Below are positions 25,728-34,107 of a stretch of DNA of 64,000 nucleotides, in pieces. Source of the DNA: DFXE01 sp032054765 (GTDB lineage Bacteria; Bacteroidota; Bacteroidia; Bacteroidales; Tannerellaceae). The stretch covers positions 169,892-233,891 of the forward strand of contig DAMBSC010000010.1 of the NCBI GenBank assembly GCA_032054765.1. Direction: 5' to 3'. Position 1 is the stretch's first letter; every line of letters starts with the position of its first letter. A program made the position numbers and the translations under genes. Below the pieces are notes generated by a model. That model was not told the origin of the DNA, did no database searches, and saw nothing but the letters and a program-made list of their open reading frames with translations.

Positions 25728-26915
25728 ATGGCAAAATATCTGTTTGTAGTACCTCCTTTTCTGGGACATATCAATCCCACACTGAGTATTGGTCACACGC
25801 TCCTTGAAAGAGGGCATAAAGTAGCATGGAGCGGTATGATAGACCTGGATAGGAAATTAATTCCAGCCGATGGTGAATACTTCTATATGGAAAAAACCTG
25901 GAATAAAAACAAGGAGGAAATAGAACAGATCATACAACTCCAGAATAAAGGTGCTAATATGCCAGCTTTAGAGGCGTTAAAGTTAGGGTTGCAAGACACA
26001 TATATTCCATTTGCCAGAATGATGTTGGATGAGTTTAATGAAATAACGGATTATTACAAACCAGATATTATTGTAAATGATTGTATCACTTTTGTCGGAG
26101 GCTTAACAGCTCGTTTAAGAAATATTCCTTTAGCAACAATAACTCCCATAACTCCTAATGCATTGAATGATCCTCACGGCGCACCGAAGGTTACTGCCTG
26201 GGTACATGATTCGATTATAGGTTTACAACATTCAGCAGGTATAGCAGGAGAAAAGGAATGTGTTCTCTCTGACAGGCTCAATATGTATTATACCTCTCAA
26301 CTATTCTGTGGTTATAAAGACACGGATATACCTTCTTATATGAAGTTTATCGGTGCGCTTACCGGACGTCCAGATAATACACCGTTTGATTGGGATAAAT
26401 TATATGCTATAGGAAATAGGCCTAAAATATATATATCTATAGGAACTGTATTGATAGACAGTAGAAAAGAATTTTTTAGTCGTATGGTAGAAGCCTTAAA
26501 AGATAAACCAGTAACGGTAATTGCTGCTGCTAATCCTGATATTATGGAGGAATGGCCGGAGAATTTTATCGTCCAGAGTTATGTGCCCCAATCGGAGTTG
26601 TTAAAACATGTAGATATGGTGATTGGGCACGGAGGTCTTAACACGACCTGTGATGCCTATATGAATGGTATCCCTATGCTGATTATCCCTATGGCTTTCG
26701 ACCAGTCTCATACAGCTATGCTTATAGATAACTATGGTTGTGGGATACGCATAAAATATAGTCGTATGCGTATAAAAGATATTGAACAAGCAATAGAAGA
26801 ATTATTATATAATCCGTCATATAAAAAAGCGGCGAAAGAGATACAGGAATCTTTTATAGCTGCTGGTGGCAATAAAAGGGCTGCCGAATTATTAGAGGAA
26901 TTAGTAGAAAAATAG
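25728..26915 (+). CDS. UGT/MGT-type glycosyltransferase 2 (GT1)
   Basis: The 395-residue paralogue of the preceding gene has PPFLGHINP with His14. Its donor region reads VQSYVPQSELLKHVDMVIGH, then GGLNTTCDAYMNGIPMLIIP and FDQS. The two proteins are clearly related but well diverged, so the duplication is old or they were acquired separately. The gene begins 4 bases after the first glycosyltransferase and ends 4 bases before the dehydrogenase-like gene. A second sugar on the same polyketide or lipid is the simplest reading. Confidence 0.87.
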   Translation: MAKYLFVVPPFLGHINPTLSIGHTLLERGHKVAWSGMIDLDRKLIPADGEYFYMEKTWNKNKEEIEQIIQLQNKGANMPALEALKLGLQDTYIPFARMMLDEFNEITDYYKPDIIVNDCITFVGGLTARLRNIPLATITPITPNALNDPHGAPKVTAWVHDSIIGLQHSAGIAGEKECVLSDRLNMYYTSQLFCGYKDTDIPSYMKFIGALTGRPDNTPFDWDKLYAIGNRPKIYISIGTVLIDSRKEFFSRMVEALKDKPVTVIAAANPDIMEEWPENFIVQSYVPQSELLKHVDMVIGHGGLNTTCDAYMNGIPMLIIPMAFDQSHTAMLIDNYGCGIRIKYSRMRIKDIEQAIEELLYNPSYKKAAKEIQESFIAAGGNKRAAELLEELVEK

Positions 26916-26919
26916 AATT

Positions 26920-27786
26920 ATGGAAAAGATAACGAATGTAACTGTCATGGGGGGAGGGATTATGGGATCTCAGATTGCTTACCAGACAGCTTTTAAAGGG
27001 TTCAATGTCATACTATATGATATCAGTATCGACATGTATACCAAAGTAATAGACAATCTGGAACTGTTAAGAAGTTTATATATACGCGAAGCAAACGCGA
27101 CAGATGAGGAAATGGAGGCTACTTTTAACCGGATAACCTATTCGTTCGATTTACAGGAAGCCGTACAAGATGCCGACCTCATTGTAGAAGCTGTTCCGGA
27201 AGATATAGAGATAAAGAAGAAGCTGTATGAAGATATTGGAAAATCAGCTCCCGAAAAAACAATCTTTCTTACTAACTCCTCTACCTTTTTACCAAGTAAT
27301 TTAATGGAGTTTACCGGCCGTGCTCATAAATTTCTGGCATTACATTTCTCCAACCTTCTATTCCATTGTAATATTGCGGAGATTATGAGATCAGCTAAAA
27401 CAGACACGGCCTCTTTTGATGCTGTTGTTAAGTTTGCAGAAGAGATCGGAATGGTTCCTATCATTGTAAAAAAAGAGCAACGAGGATATGTTCTAAACTC
27501 CTTACTAATGCCTCTTCTCGAAGCAGCATCCGAACTTTATCTGAAAGGAGTTAGTGATATTGAGACGATTGATAAAACGTGGCGTATTGCTACTGACTCT
27601 CCCGTCGGCCCATTTGAAATATATGATGTGATAGGTCTAAATACCGTCTATAATATAGCACTCAGTAATGGTGATATGAAAGGCAAAATGTTCGCACACT
27701 ACCTAAATGAGAATTTCATAAAGAAAGGAAAACTAGGTTATCTTACTGGTGAGGGCTTTTATAAATATCCAAAGAACGTAGAATAG
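26920..27786 (+). CDS. 3-hydroxyacyl-CoA dehydrogenase-like oxidoreductase
   Basis: The 288-residue protein has the N-terminal NAD-binding motif GGGIMGSQIA (residues 11-20) and the C-terminal helical domain (TDSPVGPFEIYDVIGLNT) of this family. The catalytic histidine is His142, with Asn145 close by. The normal HFxNPxxxMxLVE block is altered to HFSNLLFHCNIAE, so the acyl-binding loop has changed, with Glu154 possibly kept. This suggests a different acceptor from acyl-CoA, perhaps a carrier-bound or sugar-linked hydroxyacid. It lies between the GT1 genes and the membrane glycosyltransferase, so it is probably a tailoring enzyme. It uses NAD rather than NADP by motif. Confidence 0.8.
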   Translation: MEKITNVTVMGGGIMGSQIAYQTAFKGFNVILYDISIDMYTKVIDNLELLRSLYIREANATDEEMEATFNRITYSFDLQEAVQDADLIVEAVPEDIEIKKKLYEDIGKSAPEKTIFLTNSSTFLPSNLMEFTGRAHKFLALHFSNLLFHCNIAEIMRSAKTDTASFDAVVKFAEEIGMVPIIVKKEQRGYVLNSLLMPLLEAASELYLKGVSDIETIDKTWRIATDSPVGPFEIYDVIGLNTVYNIALSNGDMKGKMFAHYLNENFIKKGKLGYLTGEGFYKYPKNVE

Positions 27787-27845
27787 CAGTATATCGTGGT
27801 GTGGAGTGGTGTTACCATTTCACACATACTGCGAAATTAAAAAAA

Positions 27846-29435
27846 ATGTTAGACAACTTATTCATAAATCCGTTGAACGATAAAAAGGCGTTAGTCATAC
27901 TTTGGTTATATACATTTTGGCTATTGCTTATTTGTTCCAATATGTCACCTTTCTACTATAGCAACGAGTGGGCAGACGCAAATGTATATTTCAATATAGG
28001 GAAAGCGATCTTTAACGGAAAAATTTTATATACGGAAGTCTTTGATCATAAAGGGCCTCTTATTTTCTTTATATATGGCTTGGGCTATCTTATTTCCAAT
28101 ACTTCATTTTTGGGTGTATTTCTTATAGAACTTCTCTTATGGTGTGCGATGATTACAGCTATCTATTATATAGCCAAATTGTATCTTAACCGTGGATTAG
28201 CCTGTATTATCGCTTTTCTTTTTCCGGTCTTTCTTGTGGAGTTGATGAAAGCAGGAGGCTCTGCAGAAGAGTTTATTTTAACATTCGAATGTATCAGCCT
28301 TTATTTTTTTATAAAGTATTTCAAAGAGAAAGATGCGTCAACTCATAATCCTTCCTATATGTTTGTTCATGGAATACTTTGTTCGATGGTTCTTTTTATC
28401 AAGATAAACCTGATTATGTTCTGGTTTTTCCCTTTAGCTGGTATCTTTTTAAGCTTATTAATTAAGAAGGAATACAGAAATTTGGCAGTTAACTTTCTTA
28501 CGTTTTTAGGAGGGCTCCTCGTCGTTGCAACCCCAATTATAGGCTATCTTTATACAAATGATGCATTGGAGGAAGCTTATCGGATATATATCGAATTAAA
28601 CCGGAAGTATGCTGAATTACAGGGAGTAGGGGATACTCTTCTTCTACTGATATATAGAATACTTTATCTTTTTATCCAGCCTTTATCCTTGTTGCTATTA
28701 CCTTTATTGGGTATTTTGTATTTCCCTTTAAAATGTATTAAGAATGTTATAGGGAAATGGGCTTTTGTTTTAACAGGATTGGTTTTGTATATTATTATTT
28801 ACATGTCTCCGGTTTATCAGGCATACTATCCGTTGCCATTTATGATCTATACTTTATTAGGAATATTGAGTATTTTTATTATGCTTGATCGTTATGCGAA
28901 ACTCCCTTCATTACCCCTTAAGTATGTGGTATTATTTGCTTTTGTTTTGTTTTATGCGGGTATTAGTCGTACTAATCTGGATGAAACAAAACTTTCCATC
29001 TATTCGGATGAAAAACCTCATTTAATGACACAAAAAATGCATAATATTATTACTAAAGAGGAAGCGCCTACTTTGTTAAATCTGGGTTTTGGTTTGGGAA
29101 ACAGCTTGTTTACGACATGTAATATTATTCCAAATGTCAAGTACTTTCTTTCTCCGAACCTGACGTATAAGTCTTATCCTGATTTACGGGATGAACAGGA
29201 AAAATATATAAAAAATAAAGCAACATTGTTTGTTGTTACCCAACAGGAGCTTTTCATAACTTCAAAAAAGAAAGAAGGTTGGGAGTCAAAAGAAAGGGAA
29301 GTAAATAACCAGGAGTATTTTGAGCATTTGCCTGCATTTAAAGAAAACTATTCTTTAATACTGGTAGACACTATTATAAATACAATAGACAGCAAAAGTC
29401 TGGATATCTATAAATTATATAAAAGAAATGACTAA
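27846..29435 (+). CDS. GT-C membrane glycosyltransferase (ArnT/PMT-like)
   Basis: The frame is open from a GTG at 27801, but I prefer the ATG at 27846 (MLDNLF), which follows an AT-rich stretch, giving 529 residues. About eleven membrane segments follow. A first periplasmic loop has NEWADANVYFNIGKAIF and FDHKGPL, the pattern seen in GT-C enzymes (GT39/GT83, ArnT) that take sugars from polyprenyl-phosphate carriers. A soluble C-terminal region begins near residue 390. It sits in one run with a sugar aminotransferase and a GtrB/ArnC-like enzyme, which would supply such a carrier. It probably glycosylates the product or an envelope lipid on the outer face of the inner membrane. Confidence 0.72.
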   Translation: MLDNLFINPLNDKKALVILWLYTFWLLLICSNMSPFYYSNEWADANVYFNIGKAIFNGKILYTEVFDHKGPLIFFIYGLGYLISNTSFLGVFLIELLLWCAMITAIYYIAKLYLNRGLACIIAFLFPVFLVELMKAGGSAEEFILTFECISLYFFIKYFKEKDASTHNPSYMFVHGILCSMVLFIKINLIMFWFFPLAGIFLSLLIKKEYRNLAVNFLTFLGGLLVVATPIIGYLYTNDALEEAYRIYIELNRKYAELQGVGDTLLLLIYRILYLFIQPLSLLLLPLLGILYFPLKCIKNVIGKWAFVLTGLVLYIIIYMSPVYQAYYPLPFMIYTLLGILSIFIMLDRYAKLPSLPLKYVVLFAFVLFYAGISRTNLDETKLSIYSDEKPHLMTQKMHNIITKEEAPTLLNLGFGLGNSLFTTCNIIPNVKYFLSPNLTYKSYPDLRDEQEKYIKNKATLFVVTQQELFITSKKKEGWESKEREVNNQEYFEHLPAFKENYSLILVDTIINTIDSKSLDIYKLYKRND

Positions 29436-29461
29436 CCGTTTTTATCTTACTAAAGAAAAAC

Positions 29462-30586
29462 ATGGATAAAAAGCTTGCAGTGACTTCCCCGCTACTACCT
29501 CCTTTAGATGAGTTAATGCCTTATCTGAAGGATATATGGTCGCGTAAATGGATAACTAATAACGGGTATTACCATGAAGCGTTGGAGCAAGCGTTGTGTG
29601 AGTATTTGAAAGTTCCTTATATAAGCTTATTTACGAATGGGACTCTTCCGATTATGGTAGCCTTACAAGCATTGGATATAAAGGGAGAAGTGATAACAAC
29701 TCCCTATAGTTTCGTAGCTACTACCCACTCATTATGGTGGAATGGTCTGCGGCCTGTGTTTGTAGATATAGATCCCCGAACATGTAATATAGATACGGAA
29801 AAGATTGAAGCAGCTATCACTCCACAAACTACTGCTATTATGCCGGTACATGTATATGGAAATCCATGTAATACCCACAAAATAAAAGAAATTGCAGATA
29901 AATATCACCTGAAAATAATCTATGATGCTGCCCATACCTTTGGTGTGACCATAGATGGAAAATCCATTCTTGAAGCAGGAGATTTATCCACCCTCAGCTT
30001 TCATGCGACAAAAGTATTTAATACGATTGAAGGGGGAGCATTGGTCTGTAATAATGAGGAAACCAAAGCACGGATAGATTATCTGAAAAATTTTGGATTT
30101 ACGGGAGAGACAACTGTAGTTGCTCCCGGTATTAATGGCAAAATCGATGAAGTACGTTCAGCATACGGTCTGGTTACTTTAAAATATGTGGATAACGCAA
30201 TTGATATTCGCCGACAGATAGCTGAAAGATATATGAAGGGGTTAACAAATATCCCAGGTATTTCCCTTATGGAAAAGAACACAGAGTGTATAATTCAACG
30301 TAATTATTCCTATTTCCCGATTTTTGTAGATGAGAACCAATACGGATTGACAAGAGACCATCTATATTTCAAAATGCAGGAAAGAAATATTTGGGGAAGG
30401 CGTTATTTTTATCCTCTGATCACATCATTCTCACCCTATTGTAACTTTGTCTCCGGTAGTAAGGAAAATTTGCCGAACGCTCATAAAGTAGCTGATTCTG
30501 TAATTTGCCTGCCGATTCATCATGAATTAACCAATGATGATGTAGACAGAGTGATAGATGTAATTGTAAGATTTAGCACTAATTGA
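29462..30586 (+). CDS. DegT/DnrJ/EryC1-type PLP sugar aminotransferase
   Basis: The 374-residue protein has the fold of PLP-dependent nucleotide-sugar aminotransferases (ArnB, VioA, DegT). The expected PLP lysine is Lys184 in SFHATKVFNTIEGG, with Asp155 in YDAAHTFG holding the pyridine ring. The pattern ITTPYSFVATTHS and FVDIDPRTCNID also fits. It would make an amino-dideoxy sugar from a keto-sugar nucleotide. No dedicated nucleotidyltransferase or dehydratase is in this operon, so the keto-sugar must come from genes elsewhere. It lies 26 bases after the GT-C gene and 27 before the GT2 gene. Confidence 0.87.
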   Translation: MDKKLAVTSPLLPPLDELMPYLKDIWSRKWITNNGYYHEALEQALCEYLKVPYISLFTNGTLPIMVALQALDIKGEVITTPYSFVATTHSLWWNGLRPVFVDIDPRTCNIDTEKIEAAITPQTTAIMPVHVYGNPCNTHKIKEIADKYHLKIIYDAAHTFGVTIDGKSILEAGDLSTLSFHATKVFNTIEGGALVCNNEETKARIDYLKNFGFTGETTVVAPGINGKIDEVRSAYGLVTLKYVDNAIDIRRQIAERYMKGLTNIPGISLMEKNTECIIQRNYSYFPIFVDENQYGLTRDHLYFKMQERNIWGRRYFYPLITSFSPYCNFVSGSKENLPNAHKVADSVICLPIHHELTNDDVDRVIDVIVRFSTN

Positions 30587-30613
30587 CAATTGTCTTTCTA
30601 AATCAACAGTAAA

Positions 30614-31573
30614 ATGGACAAGATATCATTAGTAATACCGTGTTATAACGAAGAACCAGCTATTCCTTATCTATATAAGGAACTGAACCGGATCGCCGGA
30701 ATAATGAAACATCAACAGTTTGAATATATTTTTATAAATGATGGTTCAAAAGACAAAACATTAGCTGTTATAAAAGAACTACACAAGACAGATAAAAGAG
30801 TAAGATTTATATCTTTTTCACGTAATTTCGGGAAAGAAGCCGCAATACTGGCCGGCTTCAAAACCGCAACAGGAAATTATGTAGCAATGATAGATGCAGA
30901 TCTTCAGGATCCTCCCGAACTTCTTATCGAAATGTTTGATTCCTTAAAAAATGAAGATTACGATTGTGTTGCTACTTATCGTGTCAGTAGAAATGGAGAA
31001 CCACCCATACGATCCTATTTTGCAAAGAAATTCTATCAGTTGATAAATAAAATTTCCGACGTGAAGTTGGTAGATGGCGCAAGAGATTTCAGATTGATGA
31101 CCAGACAAATGGTAGATGCCATATTGGAGATTACTGAATACAACCGTTTCTCAAAAGGAATCTTCCAGTGGGTAGGATTCAATACCAAATGGATACCTTT
31201 CAAAAACGTAGAACGTGTGGCCGGTACGACCAAATGGTCTTTTCTCAGTTTGTTTTTCTATTCAATGGAAGGTATTGTCGCTTTTTCTACCAGGCCGTTA
31301 TCCATTGCCTCTTTGTTCGGGATACTATTCTGTATCATTTCCTTTATAATGGTCTGCGTTATAATAGCAAAGACTTTGATATGGGGAGATCCTGTAGCTG
31401 GATACCCTTCAAGTGTGTGCATTATTTTCTTTATCGGTGGCATACAGCTATTCTGTTTAGGAATAGTAGGACAATACCTCTCAAAAACATATCTGGAAAC
31501 CAAACGTCGCCCCGTCTTTATTATTAAAGAAACCGAGAAAGAAACTAAGCCTGAGGAAATAATTGAAAAATGA
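30614..31573 (+). CDS. GT2 polyprenyl-phosphate glycosyltransferase (GtrB/ArnC-like)
   Basis: The 319-residue protein has a GT-A domain with IPCYNEE, INDGSKD, SRNFGKEAA and the acidic motif D94-A-D96 followed by LQDPPE. Two C-terminal membrane helices lie at about residues 232-254 and 264-287. This is the layout of enzymes that load a sugar onto undecaprenyl phosphate (GtrB, ArnC, DPM synthase). It would provide the carrier-linked sugar for the GT-C enzyme two genes upstream. The tail is rich in Glu and Lys. It is the last gene of the operon; the next gene is convergent and only 47 bases away. Confidence 0.86.
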   Translation: MDKISLVIPCYNEEPAIPYLYKELNRIAGIMKHQQFEYIFINDGSKDKTLAVIKELHKTDKRVRFISFSRNFGKEAAILAGFKTATGNYVAMIDADLQDPPELLIEMFDSLKNEDYDCVATYRVSRNGEPPIRSYFAKKFYQLINKISDVKLVDGARDFRLMTRQMVDAILEITEYNRFSKGIFQWVGFNTKWIPFKNVERVAGTTKWSFLSLFFYSMEGIVAFSTRPLSIASLFGILFCIISFIMVCVIIAKTLIWGDPVAGYPSSVCIIFFIGGIQLFCLGIVGQYLSKTYLETKRRPVFIIKETEKETKPEEIIEK

Positions 31574-31620
31574 CATATCGGTCAACTTAGAGGGTTTAAC
31601 TGAATGTAAAAAATAGACTC

Positions 31621-32961
31621 TTATAGTCTTATAGGAATTCCATTATAGTAGTCTAATATCTTTACTCGAAAAATAAATTCATATTTTGCCTGTGCACGTT
31701 CGTAGAGGCTTTGGGTATATTTACTTTTTGAGTCATTGTACTCGAAGACTGAATTTTTACCGGTAAGGTATCTTTCTTCGGCATACATAAGAGCTTCTTT
31801 TGTTGCTGTCACTGATTCTTCGGAAGCGAGGTATTTTTCCTGGGCGCCAATGGCATTGAAATAGGCTTGTTGTATTTCTTTATATAAGTTTTTTTTAGCG
31901 TTATCTATTGCAAGCATTTGCCTGGCTATATTTACTTGAGCGGTTTGTACATTGTTGCGGATTTCAAAGCGGTTAAAAATAGGTATGGTTAGCGTAAAAC
32001 CAATGGTTTTCCGTTGGTTGTCTCTTATCTGATCATTAAATGGCGCGTTTTTTTCTATGTTGTAATAATGGTAATAACCGGTAGAGTATCTTAACATAAA
32101 ATCTAATTTGGGATAGTAATCGGCTTTGGCCACTTTAAGCATCCTTTTTTGACTCTCCAGTAGATATTCCTGTTCTTTGATGTGAGGTTTTGTGGATACC
32201 GCATTATTATATATATTTTCAGTTGGCTGGATACTTCCCATATATTCTTTTATAAGATCTTTTGTTTGGGGGGCTATAATATCGAATTTGGTTTTGTTAC
32301 GTTCTAATTCAAGGAGTTGTAGTAAATCCAGTAAAGCCATCTCTGCATTATTTGTTGATTCGATCAGCGTTACTTTATCCTGTGCTAATTGTGCTTTAAT
32401 ATCATATAGCTGTGCTAATGGAACTTTACCGGTCTCGACCAACGCTTCCGTTTCTTTTACTTTTTCTTGTGTTAAGTTAAGCTGAAGTTGAGATACTTTC
32501 ATCAACTCTTTATTATAGAGGGCTTGTAAATAATATGATGTAACTTTGATCGCGAGATCTTCTTTAGCTTTATTCAGAGATTCTAGTCCCGCATTCAGGT
32601 TTAATTTTCGGGCTTGAATAGTATTGTGTATTTTGAATCCATCAAACAAAGGCATATTCAATTGAGCACCAAGAGAAGTGTTAGCTGAATTATAATCGAC
32701 AAGTACACCGTCAGTTGAGGGAGAACGCCCGAAATCAAAGTTCTGTTCTACTCCTGCATTCAGATTAGGTAGCCAGCTGTTTTTTCCGGTATTAAGTTCA
32801 ATCTCTTTTATATCAATTTCTTTCTCTTTTGATTTTATATCTATGTTGTTTTTTATGGCATATTCAATACATGCATTTAAAGATAATCGTTTTACCTGTG
32901 CTTTTATCCCGATATTGGGAATAAGGGTCAGGATAATTGAGTATAGTATTATCTTTTTCAT
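31621..32961 (-). CDS. TolC-family outer-membrane efflux protein
   Basis: The 446-residue protein has a signal peptide ending near IGIKAQ (residues 17-22) and the TolC repeat layout. Each half has an ACIEYAIKNN-like or long alpha-helical segment with ETEALVETGKVPLAQLYDIK and, near the end, EERYLTGKNSVFEYNDSKS. These helical hairpins form the periplasmic tunnel, and the short strands form the outer-membrane barrel. It is the last gene of a four-gene minus-strand operon with an adaptor and two permeases. Its 3' end faces the end of the polyketide operon. Confidence 0.88.
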   Translation of the reverse strand: MKKIILYSIILTLIPNIGIKAQVKRLSLNACIEYAIKNNIDIKSKEKEIDIKEIELNTGKNSWLPNLNAGVEQNFDFGRSPSTDGVLVDYNSANTSLGAQLNMPLFDGFKIHNTIQARKLNLNAGLESLNKAKEDLAIKVTSYYLQALYNKELMKVSQLQLNLTQEKVKETEALVETGKVPLAQLYDIKAQLAQDKVTLIESTNNAEMALLDLLQLLELERNKTKFDIIAPQTKDLIKEYMGSIQPTENIYNNAVSTKPHIKEQEYLLESQKRMLKVAKADYYPKLDFMLRYSTGYYHYYNIEKNAPFNDQIRDNQRKTIGFTLTIPIFNRFEIRNNVQTAQVNIARQMLAIDNAKKNLYKEIQQAYFNAIGAQEKYLASEESVTATKEALMYAEERYLTGKNSVFEYNDSKSKYTQSLYERAQAKYEFIFRVKILDYYNGIPIRL

Positions 32962-32987
32962 TTTATTGGAAATATATAGTTTTGTTA

Positions 32988-34097
32988 TTATTCAATTTCA
33001 GTACCACGTACCAGATCATCAAATGTAAGTCCATATTTAATTTCTATATTAATGCCATCGGAGAGCCCAACTTCTACTTCACGCATTTCAAAGGTCGGCT
33101 TTGAAGATTGTTCTTTAAGCACATATACAAAAGCAGAACTACCGTGGAACTCTATACATGTCTCTGGAATAGTCAGGACATTTCTGGCACGCCTGATCAG
33201 GATTTCCGCATTTGCACTATATCCGGCACGTATAAATACATCTTCCGGAATATTCACAGCGGCTTTGATCTCATATTGCATAGCACCGTTCATCTCTACT
33301 CCCTTTGGGGAAACGTATTCTAATCGTGCCCTGAAAGTCTGGTTTTCCATGGTACCGATTGTTAACCGTATAGGCATACCTTCTTTTACCATACCTATTT
33401 CTGTTTCGTCTACATTCCCTCTGAAAATCATATCATTCATATCGGCTACTGTTGCAATTGTCGTTCCTTCGTTGAAGTTATTTGTCTGGATAACGGAACT
33501 TCCCACTTTTACAGGAATATCTAAAATTGTACCTGTTATTGTGCTGCGAATCTGGGTGGTACTGGATAATTTTGAGTTTCTCATAATGCCATCCCTGACT
33601 ATTTCCAATGAGCTTCGTGCATAACTGTTTTCTTCTTTTGCCTTCATATAACTGGCATAGGAAACTTCGTATTCTTCTCTGGAGATAACGCCGCGTTGAT
33701 AGAGGGTTCTATCCCGTTTAAAAGTTTCTTCTATCTGGTTTAATGTGATCTTTGCCAATCGTAAGTTTGTCTCGGCACTGTTTAATTGTCCCATTTCGGG
33801 AATTACTTTAATCCTGGCAATGATCTCTCCTGTCTTCACCTTTTCTCCTGCAGTTTTATAGACATTGGAAATAATACCGGATATTTGGGGCTTGATCAAT
33901 ACTTCATCCCTGGGTTCAATGTTTCCCGTCGCTACTGCTGTGTGTTCTATTGTCCCTATCCGGGGTTCAATAATTTCATATACCACTTTCTTTGGCTGTG
34001 CTTTATTCCACAGCAGGAAGAAAGTGGTGATCACTAATAAAAGTGTGATTATCAGTAAAACGATACTTACTATATTTTTCCAATTACTCTTTCTCAT
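32988..34097 (-). CDS. HlyD/MacA-type periplasmic adaptor
   Basis: The 369-residue protein has one N-terminal membrane helix (about residues 8-29). A lipoyl-like beta domain follows (GNIEPRDEVLIKPQISGIIS, and later a matching half with STITGTILDIPVKVGSSV). A coiled coil lies at about residues 115-170. The C-terminal beta-barrel and membrane-proximal parts follow (IRLTIGTMENQTFRARLEYV). It would bridge the inner-membrane permeases and the TolC channel. It ends 26 bases before the TolC-like gene and starts 10 bases after the permease upstream. Confidence 0.88.
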   Translation of the reverse strand: MRKSNWKNIVSIVLLIITLLLVITTFFLLWNKAQPKKVVYEIIEPRIGTIEHTAVATGNIEPRDEVLIKPQISGIISNVYKTAGEKVKTGEIIARIKVIPEMGQLNSAETNLRLAKITLNQIEETFKRDRTLYQRGVISREEYEVSYASYMKAKEENSYARSSLEIVRDGIMRNSKLSSTTQIRSTITGTILDIPVKVGSSVIQTNNFNEGTTIATVADMNDMIFRGNVDETEIGMVKEGMPIRLTIGTMENQTFRARLEYVSPKGVEMNGAMQYEIKAAVNIPEDVFIRAGYSANAEILIRRARNVLTIPETCIEFHGSSAFVYVLKEQSSKPTFEMREVEVGLSDGINIEIKYGLTFDDLVRGTEIE

Positions 34098-34107
34098 GAT
34101 TTAATTA

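Noticed and set aside
31574..31620. Bidirectional terminator between the convergent operons
   Set aside because: Only a 4-bp stem (GACT/AGTC) was found, too weak to support.
33052..33624. 190-residue plus-strand reading frame
   Set aside because: It is the antisense of the HlyD-type adaptor, which has clear family motifs on the other strand.
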